From NCBI GenBank assembly GCA_964517495.1, contig CAZFER010000028.1, positions 9,547 to 73,546 on the forward strand: 64,000 nt of DNA. The letters run 5' to 3'. This DNA is from CAZFER01 sp964517495 (GTDB lineage: Bacteria; Hinthialibacterota; Hinthialibacteria; Hinthialibacterales; Hinthialibacteraceae). The notes beneath the pieces were generated by a model. The model ran no database searches. It was not told where the DNA came from and saw only the letters and a list, made by a program, of their open reading frames with translations. Below are positions 18,567-27,882 of this stretch, one piece after another. Each line of letters opens with the position of its first letter. Within the stretch, counting starts at the first letter, position 1. The translations under genes and the position numbers were made by a program.

Positions 18567-19400
18567 ATGTATCCAACGTTGATCCATATTTTCGGCATTC
18601 AAATCACCACCTACGGTTTGATGATGGCTATCGCCTTTGCCACCTTTTGGCTTTGTACGATATCACGTGGTCAAAAGCTGGGTTATTCACCCGAATTTAT
18701 CCAAAACCTGATGATGGTGATTGTTATCAGTGCTTTTATTTCTGCGCGGCTACTCCATGTTATCGTCGACTGGCCTTATTATAAACAATACCCTTGGAAC
18801 ATTATCCTTTCACGAGATGGTTTTGTGTTTTTGGGTGGTTTTGTGGGTGCAGTTGTTATCGGTTCATATTATACCCGGCGGCACGGTTATCCCATATTAG
18901 GCGTTGCCGATTTAGTTGCACCTTTTTTGGCATTGGCACAAGGTATTGGCCGTATCGGCTGCTTTTTATTCGGTTGCTGTTACGGTTCAGTGTGTGAGCA
19001 TGGATTAAGTGTACATTTCCCACAGGGATCACCCGCCTTTTATGACCACCTCAATCATGGTTGGTTGTCCCAATCAGCAGTAACATCCTTGCCGGTATAT
19101 CCTTCTCAACTCTTTCATTCTGCATCCAATTTCATTATTTTTGGAATTCTGATTTTTATTCGTACTCGTCATACTTTTCGAGGCCAATTGGCAGTCAGTT
19201 ACTTAATACTTTACAGCTTGGGGCGCTTTATCACTGAATTTTTTCGTGGTGATTATCGAGGCGCGGTTGGTCCTCTTTCCACATCTCAGCTCATCGGGAT
19301 AGCCTTGTTTATTCTCGGCCTTGTTGGTTATATCTGGCTCAAGCGCAAATCCCTTGAACCAGACACCCTCCAATTTAAGGGATTGGACGACCATGAATAA
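18567..19400 (+). CDS. lgt: Prolipoprotein diacylglyceryl transferase
   Basis: 277 residues with about seven transmembrane helices. It transfers diacylglycerol from phosphatidylglycerol to the lipobox Cys. The family signature appears as ALAQGIGRIGCFLFGCCYG, where the usual NF..NxE of enterobacterial Lgt is replaced by CFLFGCCYG, as in a known sub-group. YPSQLFHSASNF and GRFITEFFRGD follow. It overlaps the next gene by eight bases. Several lipobox proteins in this window (22366, 44592) are expected substrates. Confidence 0.95.
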   Translation: MYPTLIHIFGIQITTYGLMMAIAFATFWLCTISRGQKLGYSPEFIQNLMMVIVISAFISARLLHVIVDWPYYKQYPWNIILSRDGFVFLGGFVGAVVIGSYYTRRHGYPILGVADLVAPFLALAQGIGRIGCFLFGCCYGSVCEHGLSVHFPQGSPAFYDHLNHGWLSQSAVTSLPVYPSQLFHSASNFIIFGILIFIRTRHTFRGQLAVSYLILYSLGRFITEFFRGDYRGAVGPLSTSQLIGIALFILGLVGYIWLKRKSLEPDTLQFKGLDDHE

Positions 19401-21078
19401 CCTCAACCAGGCTTCTCAACCTGCAACACATCATCGCTTCATTTGGATGGCCAGCTTCTGGTTTTTGATTTTCCTCCTCTATTTTGGATTACGATCACAC
19501 ACCTTCTCATCCAGTTTGGTCCATGATGATGGGCTTTTCTTGTACGCTGGTCAGGCTTGTGCCGTGGGACAAATTCCTTATCAGGACTTCTGGGATCACA
19601 AACCACCCGGGATTTTTTTCTACCTTTCCCTTCCCTTACGCCTTTTTCCATTTTCACTCTTTGCAGTCAAGTTTTACTTAATCCTTTGTCTTTCATTTTC
19701 TGCCATACTGTTATACTACTTCTGCCAACGCCGCTTTCTTTTATCCACATCCATCATCGTCACCTTATGCTATGTGTTTTACACCAGCATGCATTTTACC
19801 ATTCGCTCAGGTGGATTAACCGAAGAAGACGCTTTATTCTTTGTGGTCCTCTGTTTCTGGCAAATACTTCGGCGGCGGGGAAAACTCTTGTGGAACAGCC
19901 TCTTTGCGGGATTGGCCTTGGGGATTGCCATCCAATTTCGCCAAACCTATGTATTTACTGTGGCTTTTCTTATTGGCGCCCTTCTTCATAACGCCCATCA
20001 ACGGGGTGAAAAATTCAAGGATGTGCTTGGTCCATTTTTCGCCATGATGGGGGGACTGGTTATCCCTGAATTAATCATATCATTCTACTTTTTCATTCAG
20101 GGATGTTGGTGGGATTATTTGGAAGGCAGTTATCTATTTAATTTCTATTACATTGGCCCAGCTCGTACAAATAAACCTCTCAGTGAAGTTCTGCAAATCC
20201 AATGGGAATTCATCCAATCGACTGGTCCCTATCTTTATGCACCCCTCTTGGCTCTGTGCACGTGTTATTGGATACCCACAGCCACGCGCTGGATGATGGT
20301 TCCCTTAATCCTTGCATTTCTAGGGGATCTGGTCGCCGTATCACTCAGCGGTGAATTCTATTCCCATTATTATGTTCAAGCCGCTGTCTCCATCGCCATT
20401 TTACATGCCATGTTCATCGAAGGTCTGGCATATATGCTTAAATCCATCCATCAAGCGGGATGGTTGCGGTTCTTGTCTCTACTGAAACTGATCTTTTGTA
20501 TTTTCCTTATTGTTGTAACCTTCGTGCCTCTTTATTGGGGAATCAAGCAATATATTTCCGACTATAAATTCATCCTGCGTGACCGGGATGCCCAGGAACG
20601 CGAATTTGCCATGCAACGTGGAGTGGCCAAAGCCGTTCAACAACTAACCGCACCGGATGATACCATCCTCCTACTCGGTCAACAACCCAATTCCGTATAC
20701 TTTCTATCCGGTCGACATGCAGGCGCACGCTACTATCATTACTCACCCGTGTGGAAACCAAAACTCCGAAAAGCCCTAAAAGATTATCACTATGGATACT
20801 TCATGGATGACATTCGAACACGCAAACCGGTACTGCTATTGGTTGATTTACGAGTAAGAGAACTGCGTGAATTAACCGATCTTGAAATGACCGAAGATAG
20901 CATGCTTGATTTTATTCCCGGATTTAAACCGTATATTGTGGATAATTATCTTCTTCTGAGCGATGTGCTGGATGAATCACCCAGTGATCAATGGTTCTGG
21001 TATGATATACGAACCATCATACTGGTCAGAAAAGACCACACCCAGGCCATAAAACAACGATTCAAGTCATTAGATTAG
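19393..21078 (+). CDS. GT39-like polytopic membrane glycosyltransferase
   Basis: 561 residues from ATG 19393, within the end of lgt. A longer upstream frame is ignored because it only mirrors lgt. The first loop has VHDDGLFLYAGQACAVGQIPYQDFWDHKPPG, the acidic-pair and KPPG signature of PMT/ArnT-like lipid-phosphosugar transferases. About ten or more hydrophobic helices follow, then a C-terminal soluble domain (from about residue 400). Such enzymes move a sugar from a polyprenyl phosphate carrier onto proteins or lipids at the periplasmic face. The acceptor is unknown. Confidence 0.85.
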   Translation: MNNLNQASQPATHHRFIWMASFWFLIFLLYFGLRSHTFSSSLVHDDGLFLYAGQACAVGQIPYQDFWDHKPPGIFFYLSLPLRLFPFSLFAVKFYLILCLSFSAILLYYFCQRRFLLSTSIIVTLCYVFYTSMHFTIRSGGLTEEDALFFVVLCFWQILRRRGKLLWNSLFAGLALGIAIQFRQTYVFTVAFLIGALLHNAHQRGEKFKDVLGPFFAMMGGLVIPELIISFYFFIQGCWWDYLEGSYLFNFYYIGPARTNKPLSEVLQIQWEFIQSTGPYLYAPLLALCTCYWIPTATRWMMVPLILAFLGDLVAVSLSGEFYSHYYVQAAVSIAILHAMFIEGLAYMLKSIHQAGWLRFLSLLKLIFCIFLIVVTFVPLYWGIKQYISDYKFILRDRDAQEREFAMQRGVAKAVQQLTAPDDTILLLGQQPNSVYFLSGRHAGARYYHYSPVWKPKLRKALKDYHYGYFMDDIRTRKPVLLLVDLRVRELRELTDLEMTEDSMLDFIPGFKPYIVDNYLLLSDVLDESPSDQWFWYDIRTIILVRKDHTQAIKQRFKSLD

Positions 21079-21085
21079 GAAGGAA

Positions 21086-21397
21086 TTACCGGCGAAAGGA
21101 ACCAATGGATTTTTTCCATTTAGGCGCGGCATAACTCGAACGATTAACATGGCGTTTTACCCGTCTGCCCCGCATAAATTTCATCAGCTTTTTCTTCTTT
21201 ACATACCAATCCAAAATGGAAACAGTGGCTTTATCAATGATTCGGCATACCGATTTGGGAACAAAGATATAATGATCTGAATTTTCGAAATCCGGCCCGT
21301 CATCATCCGTATAGAAACAGATGTGATAATACTTGTCCAATTCCTCATCGAGGATCCCATTCAACATGATTTCTGCTTCGTTTTTCCCCAGTTTCAT
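21086..21397 (-). CDS. Small basic hypothetical protein
   Basis: 103 residues, no recognised family. The first half is acidic and contains YYHICFYTDDDGPDFENSDHYIFVP; the second half is strongly basic (KKKKLMKFMRGRRVKRH), which might bind nucleic acid. It overlaps the upstream pgeF-like gene by four bases, so it is co-transcribed and probably translationally coupled to it. Confidence 0.6.
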   Translation of the reverse strand: MKLGKNEAEIMLNGILDEELDKYYHICFYTDDDGPDFENSDHYIFVPKSVCRIIDKATVSILDWYVKKKKLMKFMRGRRVKRHVNRSSYAAPKWKKSIGSFRR

Positions 21398-22161
21398 GAT
21401 GCGCCTGCCTGCTGTATCACTGCCATATTATGTCCTATCCCAGCACCATCACGCCGATAGGAAAAGAAACGTGAATCGGCGAATGTGCATGCTGGAGATA
21501 TATCTATATTCTGTTTACAAATCCCGCTGGAAACAAGGTGAAATAGATTAAGCCCTTTCAAATCAATTCGCCTATCTTCCCAATCGATATAGTCAGAACA
21601 TTCTCCCCAACGTTCCTGGAATAGAGTAAGAACATCTGCACCCACTTCAAAATTCTCTCGGCATATCCCCGGACCAATCCAGACTATTAAATCCTCCGCT
21701 TGTATTCCATAGGTTTCCACCATTCGTTCTACGGCTTTAGAAGCAATCCCATCCGCTGTGCCCCGCCAACCGGCATGGACAATCCCAACAACATTTCCCC
21801 ATGGATGAGCCAAAAAAATAGGTAGACAATCAGCCACTAAAATGGCCAGAGGAAGGTTGGGAACATTCGTCAGCATCCCATCTCCCTCACCAATTTGCCC
21901 CTTGCCGGTAAGCGCCCCAGCTCCCGCCTGATCGGCCGCTACTGTCCATATATCTGTTCCATGCACCTGATAAACATGTGTCAATCGCTCAGGTGAAATA
22001 TCCAACATCGCACAAGCCCGGCGCCTTGCCTCTAGTACTTGTTTTTGATCTCCATTCTTGAAGCTTAAATTATCATTCGAACCACCATCCAGGCCGGGGC
22101 AAAAAAATCCATGCCGCAACCCAGGGAGTTCATTTAATAATTTGGATTGAATCATTTCCAT
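21394..22161 (-). CDS. pgeF: Multicopper polyphenol oxidase-like / purine nucleoside phosphorylase family protein
   Basis: 255 residues of the YfiH/PgeF/LACC1 family. Signature blocks are present: VADCLPIFLAHP, VGIVHAGWRGTADGIASKAV and IGPGICRENFEVG. The Cys and His residues of these blocks form the metal site. E. coli PgeF edits peptidoglycan precursors by removing misincorporated L-Ser, and other members have purine nucleoside phosphorylase or deaminase activity. Which activity applies here is unknown. The gene starts a two-gene operon with the small basic protein downstream. Confidence 0.88.
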   Translation of the reverse strand: MEMIQSKLLNELPGLRHGFFCPGLDGGSNDNLSFKNGDQKQVLEARRRACAMLDISPERLTHVYQVHGTDIWTVAADQAGAGALTGKGQIGEGDGMLTNVPNLPLAILVADCLPIFLAHPWGNVVGIVHAGWRGTADGIASKAVERMVETYGIQAEDLIVWIGPGICRENFEVGADVLTLFQERWGECSDYIDWEDRRIDLKGLNLFHLVSSGICKQNIDISPACTFADSRFFSYRRDGAGIGHNMAVIQQAGAS

Positions 22162-22365
22162 ATCAAATACCGCTTACTTTTAATTTATCTCACCCTTCGC
22201 GTGTGCTATAACTTCCTTCCACGGAAAAACGTTGTTTAAATATGTCAGTATGTTAAATTATGAAAAGACTTAAATTTCAAGATAGGATAATTGAATTCAT
22301 GAAAGAATTCAAAAAGTGCGATCAAGAGGTTGTACTTGGAACGAGGAGCGAAATTCAAATATAAT

Positions 22366-23478
22366 ATGAAAATTTATTCCAGCCATCTCATAAATGCATC
22401 AATTGCTTTAATCATGCTTTGTCCTATTGCTACAGGCTTGCTATCATGCTCATCAGCAGTTCCTGAAGTTCAACACATCGATATCGAACCATTACTCAAT
22501 ACAAAACAATACGATGAAGCAGAAACCATTTTAAAACGTGCACTCGCCGAATCTCCCAAACACCCTGATATTTTATACAATTTAGCCGTGGTTCAAAGGC
22601 TGCAAAATCGTATCCGTGAAGCTAAAACCACCGCTCAAAAAGCGTTAGGTATATCTCCCTCTGATGATGATATCTTACTCCTGATGACTGAGTTGAACCT
22701 CGATTCCGGTCAGATCGAAGAAGCTTTAAATCTTTTCAATCGAATGAGTGAATCCGCCCGAAAAAAAGCCCGCGCCCAGCGTGTCTATGGAATCATCCAA
22801 TCCCAACTCAATAATTGGATCGAAGCGGAAGGCCACTTTCGGGCTGCCCTCTCTCTTAATAAAAATGACCTGAGTGCAAAAGCGGCCTTGGCATTGGCCT
22901 TAATCAAGCAAGGCCGTGTGGAGGATGCCAAAAAACACCTGGAAAGCATTAATCCAAATCAAAATGTTTCCTCTGATACGCTCTATCAAACCGCGGAATG
23001 CTATCTCACCATGGGCAACGCCCAAAAAGCCCTTCAGTTAGCCGAAACCTTAATCCAGCAGCGTCCGGATGACGCTAAAACCTGGTCTCTGGTGGGCCGC
23101 GCCGAAATGATCCTCATGCGCTTTGGTGAATCTGAAAGCGCCTTTACTCGCGCCCTGGCCGCCCCAAATGCCACGATTTGGCATAAATTGCAATACGCCG
23201 AGATGCTATTCGCTGCTCAACGCGAAAACGAAGCCTTAACCCTAGCCACTGAAATAGAAGATGAGATCAATGATCAAGGTATCATCCTGCGTGATCCCAC
23301 CCTGAATAATCTCCTGGCTACCCTCTATGCACGCCGTGGCCAGCTGCTTTTGGCAAACAAATATCTTAAAGAATCTTTGATGATCGATCCCAAACAGCCC
23401 AAAGTCAGGCAATTGATCAAACAAATCACTGAGCTCGAGCAAGGAGCACCAACCCCCGCTCCCACACAATCACAATAA
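22366..23478 (+). CDS. TPR-repeat lipoprotein
   Basis: The ATG at 22366 is chosen because a lipoprotein signal begins there (cleavage GLLS-C at about residue 27); a TTG 36 bases earlier has no better ribosome site. About nine helical TPR units fill residues 35-350, for example AETILKRALAESPKHPDILYNLAVVQ and ALQLAETLIQQRPDDAKTW. The last residues are a Pro/Thr/Gln tail. TPR lipoproteins act as scaffolds in envelope complexes. It shares a TAATG junction with hpt, so the two are co-translated, although no functional link is known. Confidence 0.88.
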   Translation: MKIYSSHLINASIALIMLCPIATGLLSCSSAVPEVQHIDIEPLLNTKQYDEAETILKRALAESPKHPDILYNLAVVQRLQNRIREAKTTAQKALGISPSDDDILLLMTELNLDSGQIEEALNLFNRMSESARKKARAQRVYGIIQSQLNNWIEAEGHFRAALSLNKNDLSAKAALALALIKQGRVEDAKKHLESINPNQNVSSDTLYQTAECYLTMGNAQKALQLAETLIQQRPDDAKTWSLVGRAEMILMRFGESESAFTRALAAPNATIWHKLQYAEMLFAAQRENEALTLATEIEDEINDQGIILRDPTLNNLLATLYARRGQLLLANKYLKESLMIDPKQPKVRQLIKQITELEQGAPTPAPTQSQ

Positions 23479-24008
23479 TGAAATTAGGTATTCAACGCAT
23501 ATTAATCAAGGAAAAGGACTTATTTGAACGCATTGAACAATTGGCGGATGAGATCAACCGCCAATACAAAAATGAAGAACTGGTGTTGGTTTCGGTGCTT
23601 AAAGGCTCTGTTTTGTTTCTCTCCGATTTAATGAAAAAATTGAATCTTGATGTCGAAATCGGCTTCTTATATCTCTCAAGTTACAAAGGCGAAACCTCAC
23701 CCCAAGTTGAAGTTCAGGAATATTTGCTTCCCTTCCCTGAAATCAAAGATCGCCATGTCTTGCTGGTGGAAGATATCCTCGATAGCGGGGCCAGTTTGGC
23801 CTATGCCTGGGAACGCTGCAAAGAAAAAAAACCACGATCGCTAAAAACATGTGTGTTAGTCATCAAAGATGGAATCCCCCGCACCGGTATTCCACCCGTC
23901 GATTTCAAGGGATTCGATATCCCTAATGTTTTTGTGGTAGGTTATGGATTGGATTATAAAGAAAAATACCGTCAACTCCCCTATATCGCTATCCCTGAAA
24001 TCTCATAA
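23478..24008 (+). CDS. hpt: Hypoxanthine phosphoribosyltransferase
   Basis: 176 residues, the normal size. It makes IMP or GMP from hypoxanthine or guanine and PRPP in purine salvage. The PRPP-binding motif is VLLVEDILDSGASL (about residue 97), preceded by LVSVLKGSVLFLSDL and followed by the VFVVGYGLDYKEKYRQLPYI block that closes the active site. The start overlaps the previous stop by one base. Confidence 0.95.
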   Translation: MKLGIQRILIKEKDLFERIEQLADEINRQYKNEELVLVSVLKGSVLFLSDLMKKLNLDVEIGFLYLSSYKGETSPQVEVQEYLLPFPEIKDRHVLLVEDILDSGASLAYAWERCKEKKPRSLKTCVLVIKDGIPRTGIPPVDFKGFDIPNVFVVGYGLDYKEKYRQLPYIAIPEIS

Positions 24009-24085
24009 AAAACACATTCAACAAAGACTTGTTTTGTACTCATTTATGTGTTTAATCCAATAAAACCTAAAGTATAAAATGAATC

Positions 24086-25441
24086 ATGTCCAAAATCATC
24101 GAACTCTTCGATTCTCATAAACTTTTGCTATTTTTCGTCCCCTTTTTGATTTACCTCTCCAACGGACGGGAAATAAGCAGCGGTGATCCCACCCCCACCG
24201 TATTCACTGCCGTCTATATCGCCCAACATGGCACCATTTTTCTGGATACCATCCATGATTACATTCCTTATCACACCATGCCCTATTTTATCTCCGAACA
24301 GCGCGGGCATATTGTCTCCAATTACCCCATCTTCCCCGCCATCATGGCCACCCCATTAATCGCCCCTTTTGTTTGGCTGGGGATGATCCAACCCGGCGAC
24401 GGCGACCTTGTCTGGAAATATCTCGCTGAATTATGCGGCGCATCCTTTACTGCTCTCGCTGGGGTATTCATGTATCTCACTCTCAAACGCCTGATCGACA
24501 AAACCGGCGCATTCATATTAACCTTAGCCTATACTTTAGGCACTGCACTCTGGCCCATCGCCGCCCAAAGCCTCTGGCAGCATGGCCCCAGTGTGTTATG
24601 GTGGAGCATTTGTTTCTATGCCTTGGTCCGCTTGGAACAATCACAAAGTAGCAAATCATTCAATGCATCCCTCTTATTAGGCGGTCTGGCTGCAGGGGCA
24701 GCGGTTTTATGCCGCACTGTTAACGGCATTGGCGCTGTCGTCTTATGTTGTGCCATTCTTTACCGCTATCGGCTCAGATCCTGGCTATTCATCATCCCCA
24801 CCGCGTTCTTAACCCTCTCATTAATTGGTTATAACCTCTATATCTTTGGTTCCTGGAAAGGCGGTGATATCGTCCTACATTCCCTTCACTGGGAACTGGA
24901 TCGTGTCAGCGAAGATTCATGGTCCACCCCCTTGCACGTCGGACTGGCGGGACAATTGATCAGCCCCAGCCGGGGAATTTTGATCTTCAGCCCCTTTTTG
25001 ATCTTTGCCTTTTTGGGGATGTATTTTATCTGCAAGAAAAACGACACCACCTGGCGCCTATTGGCCTTCACTATCCCCGCGCCCATAATCATGTTGCTGG
25101 TGTTTTCAAAATACGTGGTGTGGTGGGGAGGTAACTCACACTTCGGACCACGCTATCAAATCGAAACCTATCCGTTTCTCATGCTCTACCTCGCGGCCCT
25201 ATGGCCTGTTATCTGGAATTCCAAATGGCTGCGGGGAGTGTTCATCGCTTTGCTGGCCTATTCCATTTTCGTTCAATGGATCGGCGCTTTTTGCTATCCC
25301 GGGGGATGGGCAGTCGAACCCACATCAATATCAAACGATCACGGCCGCTACTGGGACTGGTCCTACAACCAAATCTGCACCTGCCTGAAAAGCGGCATCA
25401 AATTTGGCCGGTATGGCGAGTTGTTTAAAATGTTAAATTAG
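24086..25441 (+). CDS. Polytopic membrane protein, glycosyltransferase-like
   Basis: 451 residues with about ten transmembrane helices. The first periplasmic loop has SSGDPTPTVFTAVYIAQHGTIFLD and later SNYPIFPAIMATPLIAPF, a pattern seen in GT-C type membrane proteins of unknown acceptor. A large loop contains KYVVWWGGNSHFGPRYQIETYPF. No exact family name can be given. The gene stands alone between hpt and the Uma2 pair and is likely to handle lipid-linked sugars or be a glycan-processing protein. Confidence 0.72.
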   Translation: MSKIIELFDSHKLLLFFVPFLIYLSNGREISSGDPTPTVFTAVYIAQHGTIFLDTIHDYIPYHTMPYFISEQRGHIVSNYPIFPAIMATPLIAPFVWLGMIQPGDGDLVWKYLAELCGASFTALAGVFMYLTLKRLIDKTGAFILTLAYTLGTALWPIAAQSLWQHGPSVLWWSICFYALVRLEQSQSSKSFNASLLLGGLAAGAAVLCRTVNGIGAVVLCCAILYRYRLRSWLFIIPTAFLTLSLIGYNLYIFGSWKGGDIVLHSLHWELDRVSEDSWSTPLHVGLAGQLISPSRGILIFSPFLIFAFLGMYFICKKNDTTWRLLAFTIPAPIIMLLVFSKYVVWWGGNSHFGPRYQIETYPFLMLYLAALWPVIWNSKWLRGVFIALLAYSIFVQWIGAFCYPGGWAVEPTSISNDHGRYWDWSYNQICTCLKSGIKFGRYGELFKMLN

Positions 25442-25472
25442 CTGTATAATATAAAAAAGGGGATATTGGACC

Positions 25473-26030
25473 ATGTCTACCCATGCTCAAATGCGATTAA
25501 TCGATGTTGATGAATACTACCGTCTTGCTCAGATCGGTGTGTTATCGGAAGATGATCGCGTCGAACTGATAGAGGGAGAGATCATTCCAATGACACCCAT
25601 CGGGAATCGGCATGCTAGTTGTGTTATGCGATTGATTGAATTGATTATGACCAAACTTGAAAGAAAAGTCATCATTAATCCCCAAAATCCTCTTCGCTTG
25701 AATCGATATAACGAACCGCAGCCGGATATAACCATCCTCAAGCGAGATCCAAATTTCTATGAAAACAAAACTCCCGATGCCGGGGATACCCATATCGTCA
25801 TTGAAATCGCTGACAGTTCAATCCAGCATGATCGTAAAACCAAACGCGCTTTATACGCCAAACGGGGAATCCCCGAATACTGGCTGGTCAATCTCACCAA
25901 CAACACCATCGAAGTATACACTCAACCCGAACAGAACACCTACAAAACCCAAATAACCTATCACCGCGGAGACAACATTCAATCCACCATATGGCCAGAT
26001 TTGATTTTGGACGTTGATGAAATAATCTAA
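25473..26030 (+). CDS. Uma2-family (DUF820) putative nuclease, copy 1
   Basis: 185 residues of the Uma2/DUF820 restriction-endonuclease-like family. Typical features are a YYRLAQIGVLSEDDRVELIEGEII opening, then PQPDITILKRD, a core HIVIEIADSS and KRALYAKRGIPEYWLVNL. The PD-(D/E)xK-type residues are the Asp of PDITIL, the Glu of VIEIAD and the following Lys. The biological role of the family is unclear; it is expanded in cyanobacteria and other environmental bacteria. It is almost identical at DNA level to the next gene. Confidence 0.9.
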   Translation: MSTHAQMRLIDVDEYYRLAQIGVLSEDDRVELIEGEIIPMTPIGNRHASCVMRLIELIMTKLERKVIINPQNPLRLNRYNEPQPDITILKRDPNFYENKTPDAGDTHIVIEIADSSIQHDRKTKRALYAKRGIPEYWLVNLTNNTIEVYTQPEQNTYKTQITYHRGDNIQSTIWPDLILDVDEII

Positions 26031-26048
26031 AAAAGAGGATTTGAAACC

Positions 26049-26606
26049 ATGTCTATCCATGCTCAAATGCGATTAATCGATGTTGATGAATACTACCGTC
26101 TTGCTCAGATCGGTGTGTTATCGGAAGATGATCGCGTCGAACTGATAGAGGGAGAGATCATTCCAATGACACCCATCGGGAATCGGCATGCTAGTTGTGT
26201 TATGCGATTGATTGAATTGATTATGACCAAACTTGAAAGAAAAGTCATCATTAATCCCCAAAATCCTCTTCGCTTGAATCGATATAACGAACCGCAGCCG
26301 GATATAACCATCCTCAAGCGAGATCCAAATTTCTATGAAAACAAAACTCCCGATGCCGGGGATACCCATATCGTCATTGAAATCGCTGACAGTTCAATCC
26401 AGCATGATCGTAAAACCAAACGCGCTTTATACGCCAAACGGGGAATCCCCGAATACTGGCTGGTCAATCTCACCAACAACACCATCGAAGTATACACTCA
26501 ACCCGAACAGAACACCTACAAAACCCAAATAACCTATCACCGCGGAGACAACATTCAATCCATCATATGGCCAGATTTAATTTTGGACGTTGATGAAATA
26601 ATTTAG
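26049..26606 (+). CDS. Uma2-family (DUF820) putative nuclease, copy 2
   Basis: 185 residues, identical to copy 1 except at residue 3 (Thr to Ile) and one Thr to Ile near the C-terminus. At DNA level about 500 central bases are the same; the few changes are all transitions and lie at the two ends. The gene has its own AAGAGG ribosome site. Tandem duplication or recent gene conversion is the likely origin. The same active-site motifs are kept, so both copies may work. Confidence 0.9.
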   Translation: MSIHAQMRLIDVDEYYRLAQIGVLSEDDRVELIEGEIIPMTPIGNRHASCVMRLIELIMTKLERKVIINPQNPLRLNRYNEPQPDITILKRDPNFYENKTPDAGDTHIVIEIADSSIQHDRKTKRALYAKRGIPEYWLVNLTNNTIEVYTQPEQNTYKTQITYHRGDNIQSIIWPDLILDVDEII

Positions 26607-26661
26607 TGAATTAAACAGGATTTTGCCTTATTCCTATTCCATGGCATCCAAATTGCATTTA

Positions 26662-27882
26662 CTACCTAAGATTATATAAATACACCAGCGACTTGGCAAT
26701 TTCATCCCAATTGGGTAGTATTTTCCTTTTAGTTGTATCGGTAATTTGATCGGAGGGTGAATTTGCTTGCTTGTTCATGGCGCTGGTCAGGGCATTGACA
26801 TTGTTGGGGGAGATGGTGGTAAATGGTATATCAGCTTGGTTGGTGATGTGTTGTAAACATCCATAGGCGGTGGTTATGATCACCGGGGTGTTCAGGCTTA
26901 GGGCTTCGATGGGCACCAGGCCGAAACTTTCGTAAAAGGATGGGCATACCACGCAGTCCACCTTTCGTATTAGCTGGCCTGCGATTGTGTTTGGAATGGC
27001 AGGCAATCGGTAGATTCCAGCCTCTTGGTTCACGATGTTTTCCTCGATAGTTCTTCGCTGTTTTGCGCATACGTTGAATATGATTTTCATGGCTCCTTCA
27101 TCCGGGCCGCAGAGAACCAGGCGGGCGGGAGTTCCCTGCTCCAGCAGGTTCAGGAAAGCGTTGACGAGAACGATGACTCCTTTTACTTCCGCCAGGCGGC
27201 CAAGGTATAAAAAGGTGCTTGTTGCTTCGTTTTCTTCAAATTCATAAGGAAAGGGTTCTTTGGTCTCAGCTAACTTGGGTTGGCCGTGGGGGATTATTTT
27301 AATCCGGCCCTCATCGATTCCACATTGCTGGTATTGCTTTTTTTCCTGATCGGATAAAGCCAGATAGATAGACAAACGCTTAAACCATCCCATATGCATA
27401 AGGGGATCAAATCCTCCGTGAATAAGCCGTTTAAAGCCTGCATGAACGGGTGGCTTCAGCGATCCATGAGCCGACAGGCAAACACAATCTGCTCTCGACA
27501 GTCCATACCTCGCCAAATGGCGATACCCAATGATGTGGACTTCGTGCAGATGCAGCACATCAATGGGAATCGCGTCGAGATACTCATAATCAAACCAGGG
27601 TGAAAACAACTTGAAACGCTGGGCACATCCAGGATAGCGGTTTTTGAAATAGATGACCTTTAAACGGTTAGCATGCCCAATAAAAGCAATATGGTTATTG
27701 GGACTTTCTTCCAATTGAATGTCGATTGAAGCTGTTTGCTGATCCAATCCGGCATCAGTCGTCAAAACCGTCACGGTGTGGCCCTGATTTGCCTGGGCAA
27801 GAGCCAAGGCATACACTGCTTGGGGCACCCCCCCATACATACACGCGGGGGGAAAATAGGGAACGGCATGGACAATATTCAT
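26662..27882 (-). CDS. Glycosyltransferase family 4 protein
   Basis: 406 residues with the GT-B fold. The N-terminus (YFPPACMYGGVPQAVYALALA) is the usual acceptor-side domain opening. The donor domain contains STFLYLGRLAEVKGVIVLVNAF and the EX7E motif in CPSFYESFGLVPIEALSLNTPVI. It is the last gene of a three-gene operon and starts inside the end of the GT2 gene (four-base overlap). It likely adds a sugar to an exopolysaccharide or lipid-linked glycan. Confidence 0.92.
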   Translation of the reverse strand: MNIVHAVPYFPPACMYGGVPQAVYALALAQANQGHTVTVLTTDAGLDQQTASIDIQLEESPNNHIAFIGHANRLKVIYFKNRYPGCAQRFKLFSPWFDYEYLDAIPIDVLHLHEVHIIGYRHLARYGLSRADCVCLSAHGSLKPPVHAGFKRLIHGGFDPLMHMGWFKRLSIYLALSDQEKKQYQQCGIDEGRIKIIPHGQPKLAETKEPFPYEFEENEATSTFLYLGRLAEVKGVIVLVNAFLNLLEQGTPARLVLCGPDEGAMKIIFNVCAKQRRTIEENIVNQEAGIYRLPAIPNTIAGQLIRKVDCVVCPSFYESFGLVPIEALSLNTPVIITTAYGCLQHITNQADIPFTTISPNNVNALTSAMNKQANSPSDQITDTTKRKILPNWDEIAKSLVYLYNLR

